NCBI RefSeq assembly: GCF_932526225.1 | Contig: NC_064039.1 | Location: forward strand, 17,354,639-17,418,638 | DNA length: 64,000 nucleotides | Source: Nematostella vectensis | Taxonomy: Eukaryota; Cnidaria; Anthozoa; Actiniaria; Edwardsiidae | Direction of reading: 5' to 3' | Part shown: piece by piece, positions 31,081 through 45,155 of the stretch | Position numbering within the stretch: the first letter of the stretch is position 1 | Layout of the letters: every line of letters starts with the position of its first letter | Translations under genes and position numbers: made by a program | The notes under the pieces: generated by a model | What the model was told of the DNA's origin: nothing | The model's database searches: none | What the model saw: the letters and a program-made list of their open reading frames with translations, nothing else

Positions 31081-32704
31081 GTACCCATATTACCTAGCTC
31101 TTGAAACCCTGTGACTGGTTGAACCATCCCCTAAAATCCTGCACCTCCAAGACCAAGCCATTGATACCCTCTACCCCTGTGTACCCACTCATTTATAACT
31201 TGCACCCTTATGACCTACTTCTTGATATCATTGACCCTTATTACCATCCCTTGAAATCTAGTACCCGTTTGACCAACTGTTGTTACCCTGTACATCTGTC
31301 AACTCACCCACTAACTCACTTATCTTAACGTCTCCTTAACGTCCTTATCTTAAAACCCCTGAAAAAATACCAAGTTAATCTGACCTGGATTTGAACCACG
31401 GGCCTCTTGTTTGAGAAGTGAACCCCGTACCACTGAGCTATCGCGCCACTCTCTTGAAAACTAGAAGTAACTACTGTATAGCCTTGTTTACCCAGCCTTA
31501 TAAGGTATAGAGTAGTTTTTTCTTGATATCTCGAGAGTGGCGCTATGGCTCAGTGGTACGGGCTTCGCTTCTCAAGCAAACGGGCCAGGGTTCGAATCCA
31601 GGTAAGATAAACTAGAGACTTTTTCAGGAGTGTTAAGGTAAGGACTGTGGCATCAGGGAGTGGGTGCACAGGGGAAAAGGATATAAACGGCAGGGTCACA
31701 GATGTGCAAGTTGGTAAACGCTTGGTCCTACATGGGTAAAGGGTAGTTATGTGATTAGGTGTCATAGGGGTGTAGGTCAGTTAGGGATGGGTAGCCAGGG
31801 ATATGGGGTAGTAAGTGCTAGGTCATAGGGGTGTAGCTTTGTTAGGGGTTGGTACTCAGGGGTATAGGGTAGTAAGTGCTAAGTCATAGGGGTGTAACTT
31901 AGTTAGCGGTGGGTACCCATGGGTATAGGGTAGTTAGTGCTAGGTCGTAGGTGTGTAGCTTAGCTAGGTGTATGTACTTAGGGGTATAGGCTACTTAGTG
32001 CTAGGACATAGGGGTGTAGTTTAGTTAGGAGTGGGTACACAGGGTTAGAGGGGTGTAGTTTAGTTAGGGTATGGTTTTAAGGGGTATAGGGTAGTTAGTG
32101 CTACGTCACAGGGGTGTAGCTTAGCAAGGGTTGGGTACTCAGGGGTAAAGTATAGTTATTGCTAGGTCATAGGGGTGAGGCTCAGTTAGGGGTAGGTATT
32201 CAGGAGTATAGCGTAGTTAGTGCTAGGTAGTAGGGGTGTAGCTTAGTTAGGCGTGGATACTCAGGGATATAGGGTAGCTATTATTATTAATTGTCATTAT
32301 TAATTGTCATTATTAATTGTCATTATTAATTATTAATTGTCATTATTAATTATTTATTGTCATTATTAATAGCCATTATTAATTGTTATTATAAATTATT
32401 AATTATTAATTATTAATTGCCATTATTAATTATTAATTGCCATTACTAATTATTAATTGTCATTATTAATTATTAATTGTCATCATTAATTATTAATTGT
32501 CATTATTAATTATTAATTGTCATTATTGATTATTTATTATTAATTGTCATTATTAATTATTAATGATTAATAGTCATTATTAATTATTAATTATTAATTG
32601 TCATTATTAATTATTAATTGTCATTATTGATTGTCATTAATTATAAAATGTCATTATTAATTATTAATTGTCATTATTAATTATTAATTATTAATTATTA
32701 TCAT
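31081..32704. repeat. unit 9, 1624 bp, long AT tail
   Basis: tRNA-like: minus 31362-31447, with B box GGTTCAAATCC (one change) and a GTGAACCCCG variant; plus 31539-31624 (consensus). Confidence 0.92.
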
Positions 32705-34294
32705 GTACCCATATTACCTAGCTCTTGAAACCCTGTGACTGGTTGAACCATCCCCTAAAACCCTGCACCTCCAAGACCAAGCCATTGATACCCTCTACCC
32801 CAGTGTACCCACTCATTTATAACTTGCACCCCTATGACCTAGTTCTTGATATCATTGACCCTTCTTACCATACCTTGAAGTCTAGTACCCGTTTGACAAA
32901 CTCTTGTTACCCTGTACACCTGTCAACTCACCCACTAACTCACTTATCTTAACGTCCCCTTAACGTCCTTATCTTAACACCCCTGAAAAAAACCCAAGTT
33001 GATCTGACCTGGATTCGAACCACGGGCCTCATGTTTGAGAAGCGAAGCCCGTACCACTGAGCTATCGCGCCACTCTCTTGAAAACTAGAAGTAACTACCG
33101 TATAGCCTTGTTTACCCAGCCTTATAAGGTATAGAGTAGTTTTTCCTTGATATCTCGAGAGTGGGGCTATGGCTCAGTGGTACGGGCTTCGCTTCTCAAG
33201 CAAACGGGCCAGGGTTCGAATCCAGGTAAGATAAACTAGAGACTTTTTCAGGGGTGTTAAGGTAAGGATGGTGGCATTGGGGGGTGGGTGCACAGGGGAA
33301 AAGGATATAAACGGCTGGGTCACAGGTGTGCAAGTTGTTAAGCGCTTGGTCATACATGGGTAAAGGGTAGTTATGTGATTAGGTATCATAGGGGTGAAGG
33401 TCAGTTGGGGATGGGTAGGCAGGGATATGGGGTAGTAAGTGCTAGGTCATAGGGGTGTAGCTTTGTTAGGGGTTGGTACTCAGGGGTATAGGGTAGTAAG
33501 TGCTAAGTCATAGGGGTGTAACTTAGTTTGCGGTGGGTACCTATGGGTATAGGGTAGTTAGTGCTAGGTCGTAGGGGTGTAGCTTAGCTAGGTGTATGTA
33601 CTTAAGGGTATAGGCTACTTAGTGCTAGGACATAGGGGTGTAGTTTAGTTAGGAGTGGGTACACAGGTTTATAGGGGTGTAGTTTAGTTAGGGTATGGTT
33701 TTAAGGGGTATAGGGTAGTTAGTGCTACGTCACAGGGGTGTAGCTAAGCAAGGGTTTGGTACTCAGGGGTAAAGTACAGTTATTGCTAGGTCATAGGGGT
33801 GAGGCTCAGTTAGGGGTAGGTATTCAGGAGTATAGCGTAGTTAGTGCTAGGTAGTAGGGGTGTAGCTTAGTTAGGCGTGGATACTCAGGGATATAGGGTA
33901 GCTATTATTATTAATTGTCATTATTAATTGTCATTATTAATTATTAATTGTCATTATTAATTGCCATTATTAATTGTTATTATTAATTATTAATTATTAA
34001 TTGCCATTATTAATTATTAATTGCAATTATTAATTATTAATTGCCATTACTAATTATTAATTGTCATTATTAATTATTAATTGTCATTATTAATTATTAA
34101 TTGTCATTATTAATTATTAATTGTCATTATTAATTATTAATTGTCATTATTAATTATTTATTTTTAATTGTCATTATTAATTATTAATGATTAATAGTCA
34201 TTATTAATTATTAATTGTCATTATTGATTGTCATTAATTATAAAATGTCATTATTAATTATTAATTGTCATTATTAATTATTAATTATTATCAT
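32705..34294. repeat. unit 10, 1590 bp, long AT tail
   Basis: tRNA-like: minus 32986-33071; plus 33163-33248 with GGGGCTA start. Confidence 0.92.
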
Positions 34295-35528
34295 GTACCC
34301 ATATTACCTAGCTCTTGAAACCCTGTGACTGGTTGAACCATCCCCTAAAACCCTGCACCTCCAAGACCAAGCCATTGATACCCTCTACCCCTGTGTACCC
34401 ACTCGTTTATAACTTGCACCCCTATGACCTAGTTCTTGATATCATTGACCCTTCTTACCATCCCTTGAAGTCTAGTACCCGTTTGACAAACTCTTGTTAC
34501 CCTGTACACCTGTCAACTCACCCACTAACTCACTTATCTTAACGTCTCCTTAACGTCCTTATCTTAACACCCCTGAAAAAAACCCAAGTTGATCTGACCT
34601 GGATTCGAACCACGGGCCTCATGTTTGAGAGGCGAAGCCCGTACCACTGAGCTATCGCGCCACTCTCTTGAAAACTAGAAGTAACTACCGTATAGCCTTG
34701 TTTACCCAGCCTTATAAGGTATAGAGTAGTTTTTCCTTGATATCTCGAGAGTGGGGCTATGGCTCAGTGGTACGGGCTTCGCTTCTCAAGCAAACGGGCC
34801 AGGGTTCGAATCCAGGTAAGATAAACTAGAGACTTTTTCAGGGGTGTTAAGGTAAGGACGGTGGCATTGGGGGGTGGGTGCGCAGGGGAAAAGGATATAA
34901 ACGGCTGGGTCACAGGTGTGCAAGTTGGTAAGCGCTTGGTCATACATGGGTAAAGGGTAGTTATGTGATTAGGTGTCATAGGGGTGTAGGTCAGTTGGGG
35001 ATGGGTAGGCAGGGATATGGGGTAGTAAGTGCTAGGTCATAGGGGTGTAGCTTTGTTAGGGGCTGGTACTCAGGGGTATAGGGTAGTAAGTGCTTAGTCA
35101 TAGGGGTGTAACTTAGTTAGCGGTGGGTACCCATGGGTATAGGGTAGTTAGTGCTAGGTCGTAGGGGTGTAGCTTAGCTAAGTGTATGTACTTAGGGGTA
35201 TAGGATACTTAGTGCTAGGCCATATGGGGTGTAATTTAGTTAGGAGTGGGTACACAGGGTTATAGGGGTGTAGTTTAGTTAGGGTATGGTTTTAAGGGGT
35301 ATAGGGTAGTTAGTGCTACGTCACAGGGGTGTAGCTTAGCAAGGGTTGGGTACTCAGGGGTAAAGTGTAGTTATTGCTAGGTCATAGGGGTGAGGCTCAG
35401 TTAGGGGTAGGTATTCAGGAGTATAGCGTAGTTAGTGCTAGGTCGTAGGGGTGTAGCTTAGTTAGGCGTGGATACTCAGGGATATAGGGTAGCTATTATT
35501 ATTAATTATTAGTATTAATTATTATAAT
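34295..35528. repeat. unit 11, 1234 bp
   Basis: tRNA-like: minus 34576-34661 (GAGAGGCG variant); plus 34753-34838 with GGGGCTA start. Higher-order copy 1 begins in its last 70 bases. Confidence 0.92.
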
Positions 35529-36700
35529 GTACCCATATTACCTAACTCTTGAAACCCTGTGACTGGTTGAACCATCACCTAAAACCCTGCACCTCCAAGA
35601 CCAAGCCATTGATACCCTCTACCCCTGTGTACCCACTCATTTATAACTTGCACCCCTATGACCTAGTTCTTGATATCATTGACCCTTCTTACCATCCCTT
35701 GAAGTCTAGTACCCGTTTGACCAACTCTTGTTACCCTGTACACCTGTCACCTCACCCACTAACTCACTTATCTTAACGTCTCCTTAACGTCCTTATCTTA
35801 ACACCCCTGAAAAAATACCAAGTTAATCTGACCTGGATTCGAACCACGGGCCTCTTGTTTGAGAAGTGAACCCCGTACCACTGAGCTATCGCGCCACTCT
35901 CTTGAAAACTAGAAGTAATGACCGTATAGCCTTGTTTACCCAGCCTTATAAGGTATAGAGTAGTTTTTCCTTGATATCTCGAGAGTGGCGCTATGGCTCA
36001 GTGGTACGGGCTTCGCTTCTCAAGCAAACGGGCCAGGGTTCGAATCCAGGTAAGATAAACTAGAGACTTTTTCAGGGGTGTTAAGGTAAGGACGGTGGCA
36101 TTAGGGGGTGGGTGCACAAGGGAAAAGGGTATAAACGGCAGGGTCACAGGTGAGCAAGTTGGTAAGCGCTTGGTCATACATGGGTAAAGGGTAGTTATGT
36201 GATTAGGTGTCATAGGGGTGTAGGTCAGTTAGGATGGGTAGGCAGGGATATAGGGTAGTAAGTGCTAGGTCATAGGGGTGTAGCTTTGTTAGGGGTTTGT
36301 ACTCAGGGGTATAGGGTAGTAAGTGCTGAGTCATAGGGGTGTAACTTAGTTAGAGGTGGGTACCAATGGGTATAGGGTAGTTAGTGCTACGTCGTGGGGG
36401 TGTAGCTTAGCTAGGTGTATGTACTTAGGGGTATAGGCTACTTAGTGCTAGGACATATGGGGTGTAGTTTAGTTAGGAGTGGGTACACAGGGTTAGAGGG
36501 GTGTAGTTTAGTTAGGGTATGGTTTTAAGGGGTATAGGGTAGTTAGTGCTACGTCACAGGGGTGTAGCTTAGCAATGGTTGGGTACTCAGGGGTAAAGTG
36601 TAGTTATTGCTAGGTCGTAGGGGTGAAGCTTAGTTAGGCGTGGATACTCAGGGATATAGGGTAGCTATTATTATTAATTATTATTATTAATTATTATAAT
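35529..36700. repeat. unit 12, 1172 bp, twin of unit 18
   Basis: tRNA-like: minus 35810-35895 (GTGAACCCCG variant); plus 35987-36072 (consensus). Lacks one subrepeat at the end of the G-rich arm. Confidence 0.93.
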
Positions 36701-38277
36701 GAACCCATATTACCTAGATCTTGAAACCTTGTGACTGGTTGAACCAACCCCTAAAACCCTGCACCTCCAAGACCAAGCCATTGATACCCTCTACCCCAGT
36801 GTACCCACTCATTTATAATTTGCACCCCTATGACCTAGTTCTTGATATCATTGACCCTTATTACCATCCCTTGAAGTCTAGTACCCGTTTGACCAACTCT
36901 TGTTACCCTGTACACCTGTCACCTCACCCACTAACTCACTTATCTTAACGTCCCCTTCACGTCCTTATCTTAACACCCCTGAAAAAATCTCAAGTTAATC
37001 TGACCTGGATTCGAACCACGGGCCTCTTGTTTGAGAAGCGAAGCCCGTACCACTGAGCTATCGCGCCACTCTCTTGAAAACTAGAAGTAACTACCGTATA
37101 GCCTTGTTTACCCAGCCTTATAAGGTATAGAGAAGTTTTTCTTGATATCTCGAGAGTGGCGCTATGGGTCAGTGGTACGGGCTTCGCTTCTCAAGCAAAC
37201 GGGCCAGGGTTCGGATCCAGGTAAGATAAACTAGAGACTTTTTCAGGAGTGTTGAGGTAAGGACTGTGGCATCAGGGAGTGGGTGCAAAGGGGAAAAGGA
37301 TATAAACGGCAGGGTCACAGATGTGCAAGTTGGTAAGCGCTTGGTCCGACATGGGTAAAGGGTAGTTATGTGATTAGGTGTCATAGGGGTGTAGGTCAGT
37401 TAGGGATGGGTAGCCAGGGATATGGGGTAGTAAGTGCTAGGTCATAGGGGTGTAGCTTTGTTAGGGGTTGGTACTCAGGGGTATAGGGTAGTAAGTGCTA
37501 AGTCATAGGGGTGTAACTTAGTTAGCGGTGGGTACCCATGGGTATAGGGTAGTTAGTGCTAGGTCGTAGGTGTGTAGCTTAGCTAGGTGTATGTACTTAG
37601 GGGTATAGGCTACTTAGTGCTAGGACATAGGGGTGTAGTTTAGTTAGGAGTGGGTACACAGGGCTAGAGGGGTGTAGTTTAGTTAGGGTATGGTTTTAAG
37701 GGGTATAGGGTAGTTAGTGCTACGTCACAGGGGTGTAGCTTAGCAAGGGTTGGGTACTCAGGGGCAAAGTATAGTTATTGCTAGGTCATAGGGGTGAGGC
37801 TCAGTTAGGGGTAGGTATTAAGGAGTATAGCGTAGTTAGTGCTAGGTAGTAGGGGTGTAGCTTAGTTAGGCGTGGATACTCAGGGATATAGGGTAGCTAT
37901 TATTATTAATTGTCATTATTAATTATTAATTGCCATTATTAATTGTTATTATTAATTATTAATTATTAATTGGCATTATTAATTATTAATTGCAATTATT
38001 AATTATTAATTGCCATTGCTAATTATTAATTGTCATTATTAATTATTAATTGTCATTATTAATTATTAATTGTCATTATTAATTATTAATTGTCATTATT
38101 AATTATTTATTATTAATTGTCATTATTAATTATTAATGATTAATAGTCATTATTAATTATTAATTATTAATTGTCATTATTTATTATTAATTGTCATTAT
38201 TGATTGTCATTAATTATAAAATGTCATTATTAATTATTAATTGTCATTATTAATTATTAATTATTAATTATTATCAT
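36701..38277. repeat. unit 13, 1577 bp, long AT tail, twin of unit 19
   Basis: tRNA-like: minus 36982-37067; plus 37158-37243, with A box TGGGTCAGTGG and B box GGTTCGGATCC. Confidence 0.93.
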
Positions 38278-39865
38278 GTACCCATATTACCTAGCTCTTG
38301 AAACCCTGTGACTGGTTGAACCATCCCCTAAAACCCTGCACCTCCAAGACCAAGCCATTGATACCCTCTACCCCAGTGTACCCACTCATTTATAACTTGC
38401 ACCCCTATGACCTAGTTCTTGATATCATTGACACTTCTTACCATACCTTGAAGTCTAGTACCCGTTTGACAAACTCTTGTTACCCTGTACACCTGTCAAC
38501 TCACCCACTAACTCACTTATCTTAACGTCCCCTTAACGTCCTTATCTTAACACCCCTGAAAAAAACCCAAGTTGATCTGACCTGGATTCGAACCACGGGC
38601 CTCATGTTTGAGAAGCGAAGCCCGTACCACTGAGCTATCGCGCCACTCTCTTGAAAACTAGAAGTAACTACCGTATAGCCTTGTTTACCCAGCCTTATAA
38701 GGTATAGAGTAGTTTTTCCTTGATATCTCGAGAGTGGGGCTATGGCTCAGTGGTACGGGCTTCGCTTCTCAAGCAAACGGGCCAGGGTTCGAATCCAGGT
38801 AAGATAAACTAGAGACTTTTTCAGGGGTGTTAAGGTAAGGATGGTGGCATTGGGGGGTGGGTGCACAGGGGAAAAGGATATAAACGGCTAGGTCACAGGT
38901 GTGCAAGTTGTTAAGCGCTTGGTCATACATGGGTAAAGGGTAGTTATGTGATTAGGTGTCATAGGGGTGTAGGTCAGTTGGGGATGGGTAGGCAGGGGTA
39001 TGGGGTAGTAAGTGCTAGGTCATAAGGGTGTAGCTTTGTTAGGGGTTGGTACTCAGGGGTATAGGGTAGTAAGTGCTTTGTCATAGGGGTGTAACTTAGT
39101 TTGCGGTGGGTACCTATGGGTATAGGGTAGTTAGTGCTAGGTCGTAGGGGTGTAGCTTAGCTAGGTGTATGTACTTAAGGGTATAGGCTACTTAGTGCTA
39201 GGACATAGGGGTGTAGTTTAGTTAGGAGTGGGTACACAGGTTTATAGGGGTGTAGTTTAGTTAGGGTATGGTTTTAAGGGGTATAGGGTAGTTAGTGCAG
39301 TCACAGGGGTGTAGCTTAGCAAGGGTTTGGTACTCAGGGGTAAAGTATAGTTATTGCTAGGTCATAGGGGTGAGGCTCAGTTAGGGGTAGGTATTAAGGA
39401 GTATAGCGTAGTTAGTGCTATGTAGTAGGAGTGTAGCTTAGTTAGGCGTGGATACTCAGGGATATAGGGTAGCTATTATTATTAATTGTCATTATTAATT
39501 GTCATTATTAATTATTTATTGTCATTATTAATTGCCATTATTAATTGTTATTATTAATTATTAATTATTAATTGCCATTATTAATTATTAATTGCCATTA
39601 TTAATTATTAATTGCCATTATAAATTATTAATTGCCATTACTAATTATTAATTGTCGTTATTAATTATTAATTGTCATTATTAATTATTAATTGTCATTA
39701 TTAATTATTAATTGTCATTATTAATTATTTATTATTAATTGTCATTATTAATTATTAATGATTAATAGTCATTATTAATTATTAATTGTCATTATTGATT
39801 GTCATTAATTATAAAATGTCATTATTAATTATTAATTGTCATTATTAATTATTAATTATTATCAT
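38278..39865. repeat. unit 14, 1588 bp, long AT tail, twin of unit 20
   Basis: tRNA-like: minus 38559-38644; plus 38736-38821 with GGGGCTA start. Holds both base differences seen between the two higher-order copies. Confidence 0.93.
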
Positions 39866-41456
39866 GTACCCATATTACCTAGCTCTTGAAACCCTGTGAC
39901 TGGTTGAACCATCCCCTAAAACCCTGCACCTCCAAGACCAAGCCATTGATACCCTCTACCCCTGTGTACCCACTCATTTATAACTTGCACCCCTATGACC
40001 TAGTTCTTGATATCATTGACCCTTCTTACCATCCCTTGAAGTCTAGTACCCGTTTGACAAAGTCTTGTTACCCTGCACACCTGTCAACTCACCCACTAAC
40101 TCACTTATCTTAACGTCCCCTTAACGTCCTTATCTTAACACCCCTGAAAAAAACCCAAGTTGATCTGACCTGGATTCGAACCACGGGCCTCATGTTTGAG
40201 AAGCGAAGCCCGTACCACTGAGCTATCGCGCCACTCTCTTGAAAACTAGAAGTAACTACCGTATAGCCTTGTTTACCCAGCCTTATAAGGTATAGAGTAG
40301 TTTTTCCTTGATATCTCGAGAGTGGGGCTATGGCTCAGTGGTACGGGCTTCGCTTCTCAAGCAAACGGGCCAGGGTTCGAATCCAGGTAAGATAAACTAG
40401 AGACTTTTTCAGGGGTGTTAAGGTAAGGACGGTGGCATTGGGGGGTGGGTGCACAGGGGAAAAGGATATAAACGGCTGGGTCACAGGTGTGCAAGTTGGT
40501 AAGCGCTTGGTCATACATGGGTAAAGGGTAGTTATGTGATTAGGTGTCATAGGGGTGTAGGTCAGTTGGGGATGGGTAGGCAGGGATATGGGGTAGTAAG
40601 TGCTAGGTCATAGGGGTGTAGCTTTGTTAGGGGTTGGTACTCAGGGGTATAGGGTAGTAAGTGCTTAGTCATAGGGGTGTAACTTAGTTAGCGGTGGGTA
40701 CCCATGGGTATAGGGTAGTTAGTGCTAGGTCGTAGGTGTGTAGCTTAGCTAGGTGTATGTACTTAGGGGTATAGGCTACTTAGTGCTAGGACATAGGGGT
40801 GTAGTTTAGTTAGGAGTGGGTACACAGGGTTAGAGGGGTGTAGTTTAGTTAGGGTATGGTTTTAAGGGGTATAGGGTAGTTAGTGCTACGTCACAGGGGT
40901 GTAGCTTAGCAAGGGTTGGGTACTCAGGGGCAAAGTATAGTTATTGCTAGGTCATAGGGGTGAGGCTCAGTTAGGGGTAGGTATTCAGGAGTATAGCGTA
41001 GTTAGTGCTAGGTAGTAGGGGTGTAGCCTAGTTAGGCGTGGATACTCAGGGATATAGGGTAGCTATTATTATTAATTGTCATTATTAATTGTCATTATTA
41101 ATTTTTAATTGCCATTATTAATTGTTATTATTAATTATTAATTATTAATTGGCATTATTAATTATTAATTGCCATTATTAATTATTAATTGCCATTGCTA
41201 ATTATTAATTGTCATTATTAATTATTAATTGTCATTATTAATTATTAAATGTCATTATTAATTATTAATTGTCATTATTAATTATTTATTATTAATTGTC
41301 ATTATTAATTATTAATGATTAATAGTCATTATTAATTATTAATTATTAATTGTCATTATTAATTATTAATTGTCATTATTGATTGTCATTAATTATAAAA
41401 TGTCATTATTAATTATTAATTGTCATTATTAATTATTAATTATTAATTATTATCAT
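39866..41456. repeat. unit 15, 1591 bp, long AT tail, twin of unit 21
   Basis: tRNA-like: minus 40147-40232; plus 40324-40409 with GGGGCTA start. Confidence 0.93.
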
Positions 41457-42750
41457 GTACCCATATTACCTAGCTCTTGAAACCCTGTGACTGGTTGAAC
41501 CATCCCCTAAAACCCTGCACCTCCAAGACCAAGCCATTGATACCCTCTACCCCAGTGTACCCACTCATTTATAACTTGCACCCCTATGACCTAGTTCTTG
41601 ATATCATTGACCCTTCTTACCATACCTTGAAGTCTAGTACCCGTTTGACAAACTCTTGTTACCCTGTACACCTGTCAACTCACCCACTAACTCACTTATC
41701 TTAACGTCCCCTTAACGTCCTTATCTTAACACCCCTGAAAAAAACCCAAGTTGATCTGACCTGGATTCGAACCATGGGCCTCATGTTTGAGAAGCGAAGC
41801 CCGTACCACTGAGCTATCGCGCCACTCTCTTGAAAACTAGAAGTAACTACCGTATAGCCTTGTTTACCCAGCCTTATAAGGTATAGAGAAGTTTTTCTTG
41901 ATATCTCCAAAGCGGCGCTATGGGTCAGTGGTACGGGCTTCGCTTCTCAAGCAAACGGGCCAGGGTTCGAATCCAGGTAAGATAAACTAGAGACTTTTTC
42001 AGGGGTGTTAAAGGTAAGGACGGTGGCATTAGGGGGTGGGTGCACAGGGGTACAGGATATAAACGGCAGGTTCATAGGTGTGCAAGTTGGTAAGCGCTTG
42101 GTCATACATGGGTAAAGGGTAGTTATGTGATTAGGTGTCATAGGGGTGTAGGTCAGTTAGGATGGGTAGGCAGGGATATAGGGTAGTAAGTGCTAGGTCA
42201 TAGGGGTGTAGCTTTGTAAGGGGTTGGTACTCAGGGGTATAGGGTAGTAAATGCTAGGTCATAGGGGTGTAGCTTTGTTAGGGGTTGGTACTCAGGGGTA
42301 TAGGGTAGTAAGTGCTACGTCATAGGGGTGTAACTTAGTTAGAGGTGGGTACCCATGGGTATAGGGTAGTTAGTGCTACGTCGTAGGGGTGTAGCTTAGC
42401 TAGGTGTATGTACTTAGGGGTATATGCTACTTAGTGCTAGGACATATGGGGTGTAGTTTAGTTAGGAGTGGGTACACAGGGTTATAGGGGTGTAGTTTAG
42501 TTAGGGTATGGTTTTAAGGGGTATAGGGTAGTTAGTGCTACGTCACAGGGTTGTAGCTTAGCAAGGGTTGGGTACTCAGGGGTAAAGTGTAGTTATTGCT
42601 AGGTCATAGGGGTGAGGCTCAGTTAGGGGTAGGTATTCATTAGTATAGCGTAGTTAGTGCTACGTTGTAGGGGTGTAGCTTAGTTAGGCGTGGATACTCA
42701 GGGATATAGGGTAGCTATTATTATTAATTATTAGTATTAATTATTATAAT
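41457..42750. repeat. unit 16, 1294 bp, twin of unit 22
   Basis: tRNA-like: minus 41738-41823 (ACCATGGGCC variant); plus 41914-41999 with TGGGTCAGTGG. The spacer ends CTCCAAAGC instead of CTCGAGAGT. Confidence 0.93.
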
Positions 42751-43983
42751 GTACCCATATTACCTAGCTCTTGAAACCCTGTGACTGGTTGAACCATCCC
42801 CTAAAACCCTGCACCTCCAAGACCAAGCCATTGATACCCTCTACCCCTGTGTACCCACTCATTTATAACTTGCACCCCTATGACCTAGTTCTTGATATCA
42901 TTGACCCTTATTACCATCCCTTGAAGTCTAGTACCCGTTTGACCAGCTCTTGTTACCCTGTACACCTGTCACCTCACCCACTAACTCACTTATCTTAACG
43001 TCCCCTTCACGTCCTTATCTTAACACCCCTGAAAAAATCCCAAGTTAATCTGACCTGGATTCGAACCACGGGCCTCTTGTTTGAGAAGCGAAGCCCGTAC
43101 CACTGAGCAATCGCGCCACTCTCTTGAAAACTAGAAGTAACTACCGTATAGCCTTGTTTACCCAGCCTTATAAGGTTTAGAGTAGTTTTTCCTTGATATC
43201 TCGAGAGTGGCGCTATGTCTCAGTGGTACGGGCTTCGCTTCTCAAGCAAACGGGCCAGGGTTCGAATCCAGGTAAGATAAACTAGAGACTTTTTCAGGGG
43301 TGTTAAGGTAAGGACGGTAGGATTAGGGGGTGGGTGCACAGGGGAAAAGGGTATAAACGGCAGGGTCACAGGTGTGCAAGTTGGTAAGCGCTTGGTCATA
43401 CATGGGTAAAGGGTAGTTATGTGACTAGGTGTCATAGGGGTGTAGGCCAGTTAGGATGGGTAGGCAGGGATATAGGGTAGTAAGTGCTAGGTCATAGGAA
43501 TGTAGCTTTGTTAGGGGTTGGTACTCAGGGGTATAGGGTAGTAAGTGCTAAGTCATAGGGGTGTAACTTAGTTAGAGGTGGGTACCCATGGGTATAGGGT
43601 AGTTAGTGCTACGTCGTGGGGGTGTAGCTTAGCTAGGTGTATGTACTTAGGGGTATAGGCTACTTAGTGCTAGGACATATCGGGTGTAGTTTAGTTAGGA
43701 GTGGGTACACAGGGTTAGAGGGGTGTAGTTTAGTTAGGGTATGGTTTTAAGGGGTATAGGGTAGTTAGTGCTACGTCACAGGGGTGTAGCTTAGCAAGGG
43801 TTGGGTACTCAGGGGTAAAGTGTAGTTATTGCTAGGTCATAGGGGTTAGGCTCAGTTAGGGGTAGGTATTCAGGAGTATAGCTTAGTTAGTGCTAGGTCG
43901 TAGGGGTGAAGCTAAGTTAGGCGTGGATACTCAGGGATATAGGGTAGCTATTATTATTAATTATTAGTATTAATTATTATAAT
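42751..43983. repeat. unit 17, 1233 bp, twin of unit 23
   Basis: tRNA-like: minus 43032-43117 (A box TTGCTCAGTGG); plus 43209-43294 (A box TGTCTCAGTGG). Both A boxes are altered here. Confidence 0.93.
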
Positions 43984-45155
43984 GTACCCATATTACCTAA
44001 CTCTTGAAACCCTGTGACTGGTTGAACCATCACCTAAAACCCTGCACCTCCAAGACCAAGCCATTGATACCCTCTACCCCTGTGTACCCACTCATTTATA
44101 ACTTGCACCCCTATGACCTAGTTCTTGATATCATTGACCCTTCTTACCATCCCTTGAAGTCTAGTACCCGTTTGACCAACTCTTGTTACCCTGTACACCT
44201 GTCACCTCACCCACTAACTCACTTATCTTAACGTCTCCTTAACGTCCTTATCTTAACACCCCTGAAAAAATACCAAGTTAATCTGACCTGGATTCGAACC
44301 ACGGGCCTCTTGTTTGAGAAGTGAACCCCGTACCACTGAGCTATCGCGCCACTCTCTTGAAAACTAGAAGTAATGACCGTATAGCCTTGTTTACCCAGCC
44401 TTATAAGGTATAGAGTAGTTTTTCCTTGATATCTCGAGAGTGGCGCTATGGCTCAGTGGTACGGGCTTCGCTTCTCAAGCAAACGGGCCAGGGTTCGAAT
44501 CCAGGTAAGATAAACTAGAGACTTTTTCAGGGGTGTTAAGGTAAGGACGGTGGCATTAGGGGGTGGGTGCACAAGGGAAAAGGGTATAAACGGCAGGGTC
44601 ACAGGTGAGCAAGTTGGTAAGCGCTTGGTCATACATGGGTAAAGGGTAGTTATGTGATTAGGTGTCATAGGGGTGTAGGTCAGTTAGGATGGGTAGGCAG
44701 GGATATAGGGTAGTAAGTGCTAGGTCATAGGGGTGTAGCTTTGTTAGGGGTTTGTACTCAGGGGTATAGGGTAGTAAGTGCTGAGTCATAGGGGTGTAAC
44801 TTAGTTAGAGGTGGGTACCAATGGGTATAGGGTAGTTAGTGCTACGTCGTGGGGGTGTAGCTTAGCTAGGTGTATGTACTTAGGGGTATAGGCTACTTAG
44901 TGCTAGGACATATGGGGTGTAGTTTAGTTAGGAGTGGGTACACAGGGTTAGAGGGGTGTAGTTTAGTTAGGGTATGGTTTTAAGGGGTATAGGGTAGTTA
45001 GTGCTACGTCACAGGGGTGTAGCTTAGCAATGGTTGGGTACTCAGGGGTAAAGTGTAGTTATTGCTAGGTCGTAGGGGTGAAGCTTAGTTAGGCGTGGAT
45101 ACTCAGGGATATAGGGTAGCTATTATTATTAATTATTATTATTAATTATTATAAT
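43984..45155. repeat. unit 18, 1172 bp, twin of unit 12
   Basis: tRNA-like: minus 44265-44350; plus 44442-44527. Confidence 0.93.

Larger units (their letters stand above)
35460..43914. repeat. higher-order repeat copy 1 (8455 bp, units 12-17)
   Basis: Six units (1172, 1577, 1588, 1591, 1294, 1233 bp) recur in the same order in copy 2. The match starts at 35460, just after a mismatch at 35459/43914. Confidence 0.93.
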